NCBI RefSeq assembly: GCF_000577815.1
Contig: NZ_CBYM010000031.1
Span: 1 to 40,747 of the forward strand
DNA length: 40,747 nt
Reading direction: 5' to 3'
Source of the DNA: Clostridium saudiense
GTDB taxonomy: Bacteria > Bacillota > Clostridia > Clostridiales > Clostridiaceae
Shown piece after piece: positions 24,401 to 32,745 of this stretch. Positions within the stretch are counted from its first letter, which is position 1, and every line of letters starts with the position of its first letter. The position numbers and the translations under genes are program-made. A model generated the notes under the pieces. That model was not told where the DNA came from. It made no database searches and saw only the letters and a list, made by a program, of their open reading frames with translations.

Positions 24401-25408
24401 TTGGAAAACATAGCAGATAAGAAAAAGATAATTTTCAGCGGAATTCAACCTTCTGGAAATTTAACTTTAGGAAATTATTTAGGAGCATTAAAGAATTGGG
24501 TTAAGCTTCAAAATGAATACGATTGTTTTTTCTGTGTAGTTGATTTACATGCAATTACAGTTAAACAAGTTCCTGCAGATTTAAGAAAAAGAACTTTAGA
24601 AGTTTTAGCAATCTATATTGCTTGCGGTATTGACCCAAATAAAAATACATTATTTATTCAATCACATGTGCCTGCACACTCAGAAGGTGCTTGGTTATTA
24701 ACATGTAATACTTATATGGGTGAGCTTTCAAGAATGACTCAATTTAAGGATAAATCTAAAAAGCACGGTGACTCAATCCCTGCTGGTTTATTTACTTATC
24801 CTGTTCTTATGGCTGCTGATATATTATTATATAACACTGATTTAGTTCCTGTTGGAATTGACCAAAAGCAACACTTAGAACTTGCTAGAGATTTGGCTAC
24901 AAGATTTAATAATGCTTACAGTCCAACATTTAAAGTACCAGATCCTTATATTCCACCAGTTGGAGCTAAGGTTATGAGTCTTCAAGATCCTACTAAAAAG
25001 ATGTCTAAGTCTGATGATAATCCTAATAGCTACATCTTAATTATGGATCCTCCTGAAGTTATAAGAAAGAAAATTTCTAGAGCTGTAACTGATAGTATTG
25101 GTGTTATAAATTATACTGATGAACAACCAGGCGTTAAGAACTTACTTGATATTCTTATTTCAATTAAGGGATATAGTAAAGATGAAGTTGTTGAGCTTTA
25201 CAAAGATAAGGGATATGCTGATTTAAAGAAAGATGTTGCAGATGCAATTGTTGAAGAATTAGCTCCTATTCAAGAAAGAGTAAACAACTTACTTAAAGAT
25301 AAAAAAGCTTTAGAAGAAATTTATAAGCTTGGTGCTGAAAAAGCAAATTATGCTGCTATTAAGAATTTAAGAAAGATGCAAAAGAAAATAGGGCTTATAC
25401 CTAGATAA
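24401..25408 (+). CDS. trpS: Tryptophanyl-tRNA synthetase
   Basis: A 335-residue class I synthetase that charges tRNA-Trp. The HIGH-equivalent is in FSGIQPSGNLTLGNYLGAL (TLGN form). The KMSKS loop is DPTKKMSKSDDNPNSYI (near 200). VDLHAITV and the PVLMAADILLY stretch are typical of TrpRS, and the length is standard. I place the start at TTG 24401: AAAGGGG lies 8 nt before it, while the GTG at 24392 falls inside that site. Transcription comes from a consensus promoter, and a terminator follows; no T-box or tandem tryptophan codon leader is visible. Confidence 0.97.
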   Translation: MENIADKKKIIFSGIQPSGNLTLGNYLGALKNWVKLQNEYDCFFCVVDLHAITVKQVPADLRKRTLEVLAIYIACGIDPNKNTLFIQSHVPAHSEGAWLLTCNTYMGELSRMTQFKDKSKKHGDSIPAGLFTYPVLMAADILLYNTDLVPVGIDQKQHLELARDLATRFNNAYSPTFKVPDPYIPPVGAKVMSLQDPTKKMSKSDDNPNSYILIMDPPEVIRKKISRAVTDSIGVINYTDEQPGVKNLLDILISIKGYSKDEVVELYKDKGYADLKKDVADAIVEELAPIQERVNNLLKDKKALEEIYKLGAEKANYAAIKNLRKMQKKIGLIPR

Positions 25409-25430
25409 AAATGTCATATATTCTATTATT

Positions 25431-25466
25431 AAGGATATAATAATAATTATTATATCCTTATTTTTG
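25431..25466 (+). terminator. trpS terminator
   Basis: AAGGATATAATAAT and ATTATTATATCCTT form an almost perfect palindrome with a minimal loop, followed by ATTTTTG. It directly precedes the ribosome binding site of the next gene. Confidence 0.75.
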
Positions 25467-25479
25467 AAAGGTGTTTAAC

Positions 25480-26682
25480 ATGAAAATTTACAGAAAAGTT
25501 GTATATATACTATTATTACTTTACATAACAATCTATCCTATACTACCAACCTATGGAATTATCAGTGCTGATACTGTTCTATATCTTTTAGCTTTATTGT
25601 ATATATTGTCATTATTACTATTTAATGAAGAAAGAATAGAACTAATATCACTTATTAAAAATATTGTTAATAATCCCTGTATTTTAATAATTTCTTGTAT
25701 CAATATTCTTATGTATCTATCTACTTTTATTGCTACTGATAAGCATATTGCTTTAACAAATAGCATTAGATTCTCAATGTATATATTTGTATTTTATTTA
25801 ATTGCATATAAACTAAAAGAACTCACTGCTATTTTTAAGTGTCTTATATTTACAGGTTTTTTATCAGGTATATTCAGTATTTCACAAATTATTTACACAT
25901 TGTATCTAGGCTATTCAATAGATCCTAGCATACGTATACCTTCGTTTTTAGAAAACCCTAATAACTTAAGTGCATATTCTATTTTATTGATTTTTATAGT
26001 TATTTCACTATTAATTAATACTAAATATAAAAAGAAAAAATTCTTATATCTAGTATTAATTATATTACTTTTAATAAATATTATTTTTTCTCAATCTAGA
26101 AGTGCACTTCTATCAATAATAATTGGATTTATGTTATTTTATATCTTATGGAATAAAAAATATTTAGTGATATCTTTATTTATTCCGATAATATTATTCA
26201 TTATTCCTCAAAGCAGAGTGAGATTCCTTCAAATTTTTGATACTACTCAAAACAGTTCACGTTTCAAAATTTGGGAAATCACCAAATTAATGATAAAAGA
26301 TAATTTATTAACAGGAGTCGGTTACGAAAATTTCTCCGTTGATTATCCTATATATATAAATAATTATCCTGAATATTCTGTTCATGATGAATACTTAGCG
26401 CTTCATCCTCATAATATCTTTTTAAAAATACAAGTTGAACTAGGCATTTTAGGAAGTATTCTATTCGTTCTTTTAATTCTTTCAATAATTTATACCTTTT
26501 ATAAAATTATTACTAACAGTGTAAATAATGATATAAAAGTATTAACTATAGGTTTTGGTACATCATTTATAAGCTTTGGATTGATGAACTTAATTGATTG
26601 CTATATTGGAGCCTCAAAAGTAATCATTACTTTCTTTATACTCTTAGGAATTTTGACTTATATAAAGAATAATCTTTCCTAA
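25480..26682 (+). CDS. O-antigen ligase/polymerase family membrane protein
   Basis: A 400-residue polytopic protein with about ten to twelve helices and the Wzy_C/O-antigen-ligase pattern. The SRSALLSIIIGF helix (about 206-217) is followed by a large loop containing RFKIWEITKLMIKDNLLTGVGYENF and the His motif LHPHNIFLKIQVELGILG (about 305-322). Such proteins polymerise repeat units or transfer finished glycans onto an acceptor. It is outside the main polysaccharide operon and on the other strand. ATG 25480 follows GAAAGG by 8 nt; an upstream GTG at 25471 overlaps that site. It may be co-transcribed with trpS if readthrough occurs at the short terminator. Confidence 0.85.
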   Translation: MKIYRKVVYILLLLYITIYPILPTYGIISADTVLYLLALLYILSLLLFNEERIELISLIKNIVNNPCILIISCINILMYLSTFIATDKHIALTNSIRFSMYIFVFYLIAYKLKELTAIFKCLIFTGFLSGIFSISQIIYTLYLGYSIDPSIRIPSFLENPNNLSAYSILLIFIVISLLINTKYKKKKFLYLVLIILLLINIIFSQSRSALLSIIIGFMLFYILWNKKYLVISLFIPIILFIIPQSRVRFLQIFDTTQNSSRFKIWEITKLMIKDNLLTGVGYENFSVDYPIYINNYPEYSVHDEYLALHPHNIFLKIQVELGILGSILFVLLILSIIYTFYKIITNSVNNDIKVLTIGFGTSFISFGLMNLIDCYIGASKVIITFFILLGILTYIKNNLS

Positions 26683-26694
26683 GTTTATTAATAA

Positions 26695-26766
26695 AAAAGA
26701 TATAATCAATATAAGTTTGACTTTTCTATTCTCTAAAGTAATCAAACCTTATTGATTATATCTTTT
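26695..26766. terminator. Bidirectional terminator between the ligase-like gene and galU
   Basis: AAAAAAGATATAATCAAT pairs with ATTGATTATATCTTTT and further inside AAGTTTGA/TCAAACCTT pair across a loop of about 20 nt. A/T tails on both sides allow use in both directions by the two convergent genes. Confidence 0.88.
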
Positions 26767-26776
26767 AAATATTTAA

Positions 26777-27646
26777 CTATCTTTCCCAAGGTTTAGTATT
26801 TAAATACTCTATAAATGGTTCTCTAAGTTCTTCCCTCTTCATTGCAAACTCAACAGTTGCTTGTAAGAATCCTAACTTATCACCAACATCATATCTTTGT
26901 CCTTCAAAATCATATGCATACATAGCTTCATTTTTAATTAATGTTTCTAATGCATCTGTTAATTGAATTTCATTTCCTTTTCCTGGCGCAGTATTTTCTA
27001 ATATTTCAAATATTTGAGGAGTAATAATATATCTTCCTAATATAGCTACATTACTTGGTGCCTCATCTACTGCTGGCTTTTCAACTAATCTTTTAACCTT
27101 ATATACTCTATCTTCTATATGAATTCCATCAACAATACCATACTTATCAACATTTTTAGGATCTACTGTTTGAACTCCTAATATAGTAGTCTTATACTCA
27201 TTAAAGCAGTTAATTAATTGCTTTAAGCATGGAACTTCACTATCAACAACATCATCACCTAACATTACTGCAAATGGTTCATTACCAACGAAAGATTTTG
27301 CACAATGAATTGCATGACCTAAACCTCTTGGTTCCTTTTGTCTTATATAGTGAATATCCACCATATCAGAAATTCCTCTAACCATCTCAAGCATTTCTTG
27401 CTTTCCTGCTTTTTCAAGTTCTATTTCTAATTCAACTGATTTATCAAAATGATCTTCAATAGACTTTTTATTTCTTCCTGTAATTATTAGTATTTCTTCA
27501 ATCCCCGATGCTACTGCCTCTTCAATTATATATTGAATTGTTGGCTTATCTACTATTGGAAGCATTTCCTTCGGCTGAGCTTTTGTTGCTGGTAAAAATC
27601 TTGTACCAAGTCCAGCTGCTGGTATTATTGCCTTTCTTACTTTCAT
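26777..27646 (-). CDS. galU: UTP--glucose-1-phosphate uridylyltransferase
   Basis: A 289-residue nucleotidyltransferase that makes UDP-glucose from UTP and glucose-1-phosphate. The N-terminal signature is AIIPAAGLGTRFLPATKAQPKEM (positions 6-28 in two parts: the GxGTRxxPxTK loop and the PKEMLPI segment). DKPTIQYIIEEAVASGI, the VMLGDDVV metal-site strand and RLVEKP are in their usual order. ATG 27646 is chosen because AGAGGGA lies just before it; upstream codons from 27667 would include that site. It supplies UDP-glucose for glycolipids and for polysaccharide synthesis such as the locus at 30667-40615. It is transcribed alone, convergent to the ligase-like gene. Confidence 0.97.
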   Translation of the reverse strand: MKVRKAIIPAAGLGTRFLPATKAQPKEMLPIVDKPTIQYIIEEAVASGIEEILIITGRNKKSIEDHFDKSVELEIELEKAGKQEMLEMVRGISDMVDIHYIRQKEPRGLGHAIHCAKSFVGNEPFAVMLGDDVVDSEVPCLKQLINCFNEYKTTILGVQTVDPKNVDKYGIVDGIHIEDRVYKVKRLVEKPAVDEAPSNVAILGRYIITPQIFEILENTAPGKGNEIQLTDALETLIKNEAMYAYDFEGQRYDVGDKLGFLQATVEFAMKREELREPFIEYLNTKPWER

Positions 27647-27700
27647 ATTATTCCCTCTCTTACACAAGTAAAATTTTAGTATACTTAACTGAAAATATAA

Positions 27701-27756
27701 ATTTTCAATTTGGCTATTTCAAATTACTCCTTCAACTGTAATGAGAAGGAGTTCTC
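27701..27756. repeat. Dispersed palindromic repeat, degenerate copy D
   Basis: AATTTGGCTATTTCAAATTACTCC closely follows the corresponding part of copy B (in pieces: AATTTGGCTATT, then AACTTACTCC there), and the ACTCCTT...AAGGAGT arms close the element before TTCTCT. It lacks the GGTACAC module. Confidence 0.5.
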
Positions 27757-27895
27757 TATAATATTATAATATCATAATAGGCTATTTAAAAAAAGAATAA
27801 AGTAATTTATCCCAATGCCTTTACAAAATTCATATCTACTTCTATTTTATAATTTTTATTATTCCCTATAAAATAACCATTAATAGCTTTTTATG

Positions 27896-27944
27896 TATAG
27901 TTATTTTCAAATATATATAGTTTATTTATTTGAAAATAGCTATA
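27896..27944. promoter_or_regulatory. 18-bp inverted repeat upstream of brnQ
   Basis: The arms at 27896-27913 and 27927-27944 (TATAG...CAAATA and its complement) match at 17 of 18 positions with one G-T pair and a 13-nt loop. No T-tract follows on either strand, so an operator or leader hairpin is more likely than a terminator. Confidence 0.4.
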
Positions 27945-28048
27945 ATAAATGTTATTATTAAGTTTGCAATTAATAATTATTAATTTATTAATTAAATCTT
28001 ATATTAAATTAATAATTTATAAATTATTCTTTAGAAAGAGGTATACAT

Positions 28049-29302
28049 ATGAAAAATAAAACAAGAGATTCTATTGTAGTAGGTTTTGCCCTATTTTCAA
28101 TGTTTTTCGGTGCCGGAAATTTAATCTTCCCACCTGCACTTGGAAATATGCTAGGTGACAAATACTTATTAGGTATAGTTGGATTTGTTCTAACAGGTGT
28201 TGGACTACCTTTACTTGCTATACTTGCATGCTCAAGAGGTAATGGTACTTTTGAAGGTATAACAAATAAAATAGGTGTAAAATTCACTTTAATTCTTACA
28301 ACTGTTTTATTCTTTGCAATAGGACCACTATTAGCAATTCCAAGAACTGCTGCAACAACTTTTGAAATTTCAATATTTCCATTTTTCCCTAATTGGTCGC
28401 CAATAATAGTAATGGCAATTTACTTTATTATTAACTTATTCTTTGTATTAAGACGTTCATCAATTATTGATACTATAGGTAAATTCTTAACACCAGCATT
28501 AATAATAATATTAGCTATAGTAATTGTAAAAGGGGTAATAAGCCCTATTGGTGAAATTGTATCAACTGATGCAACTAATGTATTATCAACATCTTTACTT
28601 GAAGGATATCAAACAATGGATGCATTAGCTGCTTTATTATTTGCAGGAGTAATAACTTCTTCTATAATTGATAAGGGCTATAAAGGAAAAGAAATTAATT
28701 CTGTATTATTAAAAGCTAGTATTATTGCAGTTATTGGATTAGCATTTGTTTACGGTGGATTAACGTATATAGGTGCTCATACTGTAAACTTAGTTGATGC
28801 AAACATATCAAACACTTCATTATTAGTGTTTATTGCTGGAAGAATTTTAGGTACTTTTGGTGTAGGTTTAATCGGAGCTGCCATCGGTCTTGCTTGTTTA
28901 ACAACTTCTATAGGACTGTTAACAGCTGGTTCTACTTTCTTTGAAAAAGTAACTAATGGAAAGTTATCTTATAAATTCAATGCAATTGCTATTTCTATAA
29001 TGAGTTACATAATTGCTTGTCAAGGTGTTGATAAGATTGTTAAGTTATCTGTTCCAATATTAAATGTTTTATATCCTGTGGCTATTACTATTATTATAGT
29101 TACTATGTTTAATAAGATTTTAACTAATATAATAGCTATTAGATTGGCTGTTTATACTTCATTAGTATTTGGATTATTATTTGCACTATTTGGTAGTGCC
29201 TTAAACTTCCTTCCTTTAGCTAGTGTTGGATTTGGATGGGTTATTCCTACTTTAATTGCTTTAGTTATTGGATGCTTTATAAAACCTAAAAAAGCTGAAT
29301 AA
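28049..29302 (+). CDS. brnQ: Branched-chain amino acid:cation symporter
   Basis: A 417-residue membrane protein with about twelve helices of the LIVCS family, which imports leucine, isoleucine and valine with Na+ or H+. The family start, RDSIVVGFALFSMFFGAGNLIFPPALG, is unmistakable (residues 6-32, in two pieces FALFSMFFGAGN and LIFPP). GPLLAIPRTAATTFE (about 92-106) is also conserved. AGAAAGAGG precedes the ATG. The coding region ends five bases before the 3' end of the group II intron, and no terminator remains on this strand between them. Confidence 0.97.
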   Translation: MKNKTRDSIVVGFALFSMFFGAGNLIFPPALGNMLGDKYLLGIVGFVLTGVGLPLLAILACSRGNGTFEGITNKIGVKFTLILTTVLFFAIGPLLAIPRTAATTFEISIFPFFPNWSPIIVMAIYFIINLFFVLRRSSIIDTIGKFLTPALIIILAIVIVKGVISPIGEIVSTDATNVLSTSLLEGYQTMDALAALLFAGVITSSIIDKGYKGKEINSVLLKASIIAVIGLAFVYGGLTYIGAHTVNLVDANISNTSLLVFIAGRILGTFGVGLIGAAIGLACLTTSIGLLTAGSTFFEKVTNGKLSYKFNAIAISIMSYIIACQGVDKIVKLSVPILNVLYPVAITIIIVTMFNKILTNIIAIRLAVYTSLVFGLLFALFGSALNFLPLASVGFGWVIPTLIALVIGCFIKPKKAE

Positions 29303-29343
29303 ATTACATCGAGTAGGAGGAAAATAATTATTTTATTTTCCGT

Positions 29344-29385
29344 CCTCTCACACCACCGTACGTACCGTCCGGTATACGGCGGTTC
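29344..29385 (-). ncRNA. Group II intron domain V (with domain VI following)
   Basis: The minus strand reads GAACCGCCGTATACCG, a GAC-type tetraloop region, then GGTACGTACGGTGGTGTGAG. The arms ACCGCCGTA and TACGGTGGT pair. CGC in the 5' arm marks the class C catalytic triad. Domain VI (29308-29343) is a GGAAAATAAAATAA stem with TTATTTTCC, ending in CCTACTCGAT. Confidence 0.85.
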
Positions 29386-29392
29386 CTTAAGT

Positions 29393-30183
29393 TTAATGAA
29401 TTTTAATATATTGACGCGTTAGGCTTTTCAAGCCTAAGTCGTTAAAGAATTTATTTGTTAGTGTAGTATTTAATATAACACTATTTGCTACTCGCCAATA
29501 TCCTTTACGGGTGTTGGCGAATTTTATTGCTTGATAGTGATTAAGTCCTAATTTATTAAGGTTTTTATATCTTGTTTTAACCTTCTTCCATTGTTTCCAT
29601 ACACACATTCTTAATCTCCGTTTAATCCATTTATCCAAAAGAATTTCTCTAAGTCTATGTCTACAACCCATGTATAACCTTCGTTAATATAACTTTCAGC
29701 TTTCCTTATTGCATCTTTTACACCTCTGCGAGGGCGGAATCCAAAGCTATTCTCTGATAAATTTTCATCATAAATTAGATTTAATTCCTGTGAGATTGCT
29801 TGTTGGATAAATCTATCTAAAACCGTAGGTATTCCTAATAATCTAGTTCCTCCATCTGGTTTTGGGATTTCAACTCTTCTAACTGGCATTGGTTTATACT
29901 CATTATTAAATATATCTTCTCTAATTTTGAGCCAATTCGTTTGTAGAAATTGTTTAAGTTCATAAACTGTCATTCCATCAACTCCATGACTTCCTTTATT
30001 AGATATTACTCTATTCATTGCTTGAAGTAAGTTTTGTCTAGATAATATTCTTTCTAATGAGCCATATTCAAATTCATCGGTTTCTCTTTTTGAAGTTGCC
30101 GAGAATTCTCTATGCACTCTTTGCCTATTTTCGAGTTCCACTCTATCTTTGGCACTAGGGCCTAAATATTTAGTTTTCTGCAA
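29393..30183 (-). pseudogene. ltrA: Group II intron reverse transcriptase/maturase, internally deleted and frameshifted
   Basis: Two pieces of one intron-encoded protein in different frames. The N-terminal piece (30183 to 29611, TTG start) covers RT motifs 0-2: LLQAMNRVISNKGSHGVDGM, RRVEIPKPDGGTRLLGIPT, RFIQQAISQEL and SFGFRPRRG, up to DIDLEKFF. The C-terminal piece (reading frame open at 29671-29393) starts at about LDKWIKRRLRMCVWKQWK and runs through the maturase domain (NTRKGYWRVANS) to the end; there is no endonuclease domain, as in class C. The central palm with the YADD catalytic site, roughly 200 residues, is absent. The junction near 29640 reads TTCTTTTGGATAAATGG and shifts the frame, so no active reverse transcriptase can be made. 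Confidence 0.92.
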
Positions 30184-30633
30184 TCTTTGATTATTCTGCG
30201 AAACTTTGAAACTTCAAAACCTCCTTAAGGTTCAGTCCTTCGTCCGCTATCGCGATTAGCGGAGTTACTATGACTTCTGCTGACTTCTGATAGTTCAGCT
30301 ACATATCGCTATGTAGGTTATTACTTTAGAAATTCATCTTTATTAGTAATATATCTATCAGACCTCCCCAGGTAAGAACAACAACCTTCATCTCATATAT
30401 CTGCTACATTTACTCCTAAGATTTCGGGTAGTGTTGGACTTTGTTTTGTTATGCAAACTCGTCCGACCTTAGTAAGCCTTGTATGTAGTTCGTATTCCTC
30501 AGACCGAGACTTTGCCTCCGACTTCCTTCAGATTCTACCTCACAGTAGACACCCTTGTCATTGGCTAGTGGTTCCCACTACCAAGCCCACAACGGACTTT
30601 CACCGTCAAGTTGTTGCCCATGCTGGGCGCACA

Positions 30634-30663
30634 TAAAAAAATGTGCCAGCAATAGCTGACACA
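30634..30663 (-). terminator. Terminator of the sugar dehydratase gene; intron insertion site
   Basis: TGTGTCAGC pairs with GCTGGCACA around TATT on the minus strand, followed by TTTTTTTAT. The intron begins immediately after this tail. Confidence 0.92.
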
Positions 30664-30666
30664 TCC

Positions 30667-32532
30667 TTATTCATCTTTTTCAATAGCAACTTCTTTCTCT
30701 TCCAAATTGGTATATGTTGGAACTATCGACTTAAGCTTAGCTCTTATTAAGTCATTATCCCCTTGAATTGCTATATTATTAATTTCTTCGATTTCTTCTT
30801 TTAATTTATCTAAATCAAAATTTGCAGGCTTTCCTATAAATATTTTCTTATGTGCTGTTTTTTCTAACCCTTCCTCATCCATTAATAATTCTTCATATAA
30901 CTTTTCACCTGGTCTTAATCCTGTTATCTTAATATCTATATCTTTAAATGGCTCAAATCCAGATAATTTTATTAAGTTTATAGCCAAATCATATATCTTT
31001 ACTGGTTTCCCCATATCTAATACAAATATTTCTCCACCTTTAGCATAAGTTCCAGCCTGAAGAACTAATTGAGCCGCTTCTGGTATAAGCATAAAATATC
31101 TAACTATATCTCTATGTGTTAATGTTACAGGACCACCTTCAGAAATTTGTTTTTGAAATAATGGAATAACTGATCCATTACTTCCAAGAACATTTCCAAA
31201 CCTTACAGCCACAAAATCAGTTTTGCTTCTAATATTAATAGCCTGAACTATCATTTCGCACAATCTCTTTGTTGCTCCCATAACATTAGTTGGATTAACT
31301 GCTTTATCTGTAGAAATCATTACAAACTTATCGCTTTCATATTTATCTGCACATTCAGCAACGTTTAAAGTTCCCTTTACATTATTTTTAATTGCTTCTT
31401 GTGGACTTCCTTCCATTAAAGGTACATGCTTGTGTGCTGCTGCATGGAATACTACCTCAGGCCTATATTGTTCAAAAATCTCTTCTAATCTCATTTTATC
31501 TCTTACAGATGCAATAATTACTTCCTTATTTACCTTAGGGAATTTTCTAGTTAACTCATTCTGTAAATCATATGCATTATTTTCATAAATATCTAAAATC
31601 AATAATTTTTTTGGATTAAATGTTGCTATTTGTCTACAAAGTTCTGAGCCTATAGATCCTCCTCCACCAGTAACAAGAACAACCTTATTAGTCAAATAAT
31701 CGCTTATTCCACTCTTATCTAACTGAACTTCTTCTCTACCAAGCAAATCCTTTAAATCTACATCTCTTACTTGCTTTAAATCAATTCCACTATCAATAGA
31801 CTCATAAAAGCTTGGTACTATCTTAACTTTAGCTTTAGCTTCCTTACAAATCTCTAGTATTTTACTTTTTTCGTCTGGTCTCATTGATGGTATTGCTAAA
31901 AATATAGTTGTTACTTTTGTTTCCTTAACAATATCTAAAATATCATTCCTATTTCCCAAAACCTTTATACCTTTTAAGTAAGTATGATTTTTATTTGGAT
32001 TATCATCTATTAATCCTACTATCTTATAATTAAAGGACTCATCTTTTCTTATTTCCTCTATTAATAATTGTCCACAAGCTCCTGCCCCTATTATTATAGC
32101 TCTTTCTCCATTACCTATATATCCTCTACCATATATGCTTATTCTTCTTATAATCCTATAAGAAAGCCTTAATCCTAGAATAAATACTATTATAAAGAAA
32201 CATGAAAGTATAGTTACTACCCTTGGAATTCTAAAAGACATAAATTCTGAGATAACAAAATTTAAAACTCCTGCACTAAAACATGCTGTTGCTCCATAAA
32301 TTACTTCATCTATTCCAGCTATCCTCCAAATACTCCTGTACATTTTAAATAATGCTAGCATTCCTATATACGTTATTAAAATCAATGGTAAATATCTTAC
32401 ATAAATATCATTATAAATTTCATTATATACTGAGCCAAGCCTTATATAAAAGCTTATTAAATACGCTACATTAATAAGAATTATATCTGCTATTACTAAC
32501 AACATAACTCTTATCTTTTTTTCACTTCCCAT
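30667..32532 (-). CDS. Membrane-anchored UDP-sugar 4,6-dehydratase, CapD/WbpM/PglF type
   Basis: A 621-residue enzyme of the inverting or retaining UDP-GlcNAc 4,6-dehydratase group, which makes 4-keto-6-deoxy sugars for surface glycans. Four N-terminal membrane helices (about 5-130) precede a first Rossmann-like domain (IIGAGACGQLLIEEI, near 142) and a catalytic SDR domain with the NAD loop VTGGGGSIGSELCRQ (near 285). The catalytic segment is STDKAVNPTNVMGATKR, where Met replaces the usual SDR Tyr before the x-x-x-Lys, as in WbpM and FlaA1-like enzymes. GLRPGEKLYEELL closes the domain. I prefer ATG 32532 to 32550. It is last in the polysaccharide locus and is followed by the terminator where the intron inserted. 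The exact sugar made is uncertain. Confidence 0.93.
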   Translation of the reverse strand: MGSEKKIRVMLLVIADIILINVAYLISFYIRLGSVYNEIYNDIYVRYLPLILITYIGMLALFKMYRSIWRIAGIDEVIYGATACFSAGVLNFVISEFMSFRIPRVVTILSCFFIIVFILGLRLSYRIIRRISIYGRGYIGNGERAIIIGAGACGQLLIEEIRKDESFNYKIVGLIDDNPNKNHTYLKGIKVLGNRNDILDIVKETKVTTIFLAIPSMRPDEKSKILEICKEAKAKVKIVPSFYESIDSGIDLKQVRDVDLKDLLGREEVQLDKSGISDYLTNKVVLVTGGGGSIGSELCRQIATFNPKKLLILDIYENNAYDLQNELTRKFPKVNKEVIIASVRDKMRLEEIFEQYRPEVVFHAAAHKHVPLMEGSPQEAIKNNVKGTLNVAECADKYESDKFVMISTDKAVNPTNVMGATKRLCEMIVQAINIRSKTDFVAVRFGNVLGSNGSVIPLFQKQISEGGPVTLTHRDIVRYFMLIPEAAQLVLQAGTYAKGGEIFVLDMGKPVKIYDLAINLIKLSGFEPFKDIDIKITGLRPGEKLYEELLMDEEGLEKTAHKKIFIGKPANFDLDKLKEEIEEINNIAIQGDNDLIRAKLKSIVPTYTNLEEKEVAIEKDE

Positions 32533-32702
32533 AGCTCCTCTTCCTTTCATAATTCATTGATATTTTATACATCCAAAATTATCATATTAATTATATCAAT
32601 ATATAATTCTATAATCAAATTAATATTTTCTTACATCCTTATTAAATAAATTAATAGTTATTATTTATCTATTCAATATCTTTTATATTATATTCTTATA
32701 TA

Positions 32703-32745
32703 TAATATAAAAGGGAGTATTATTTATTAATCCCCCTTTTATATT
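32703..32745 (-). terminator. Hairpin after the first polysaccharide gene block
   Basis: TAATATAAAAGGGGG pairs with CTCCCTTTTATATTA with two mismatches and a loop of about 13 nt; it overlaps the stop codon of the upstream glycosyltransferase. No clear T-run follows, so it may only attenuate transcription into the dehydratase gene. Confidence 0.5.

Larger units (their letters stand above)
27647..28048. other. galU-brnQ intergenic region, no gene
   Basis: A 402-nt divergent region containing repeat copy D (27701-27756) and an 18-bp inverted repeat (27896-27944). The rest is extremely AT-rich (for example 27960-28030), so promoter hexamers cannot be singled out. No T-box or other riboswitch motif is seen in front of brnQ. 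Confidence 0.6.
29308..30632 (-). mobile_element. Group IIC intron with internally deleted maturase gene
   Basis: A leftward group II intron of about 1325 nt. The 5' end is GTGCGCCCAGCATGGGC (starting at 30632), and the 3' end is TCCTACTCGAT (ending at 29308). Conserved domain I pieces, such as GAATCTGAAGGAAG, CGGTCTGAGGAA, and GAGTTTGCATAACAAAACAA, match what I recall of the Oceanobacillus iheyensis IIC intron. Domain V has the CGC-type catalytic triad of class C and its usual GTACGTACGGTGGT. The insertion point follows the T-tract of the dehydratase terminator, as is known for class C introns. Full-length relatives are about 1.9-2 kb; the missing part is in the ORF. Confidence 0.92.

Noticed and set aside
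30451..30636. Plus-strand 61-codon ORF within the intron
   Set aside because: It is antisense to the conserved domain I of the group II intron, has low-complexity composition and lacks a ribosome binding site.
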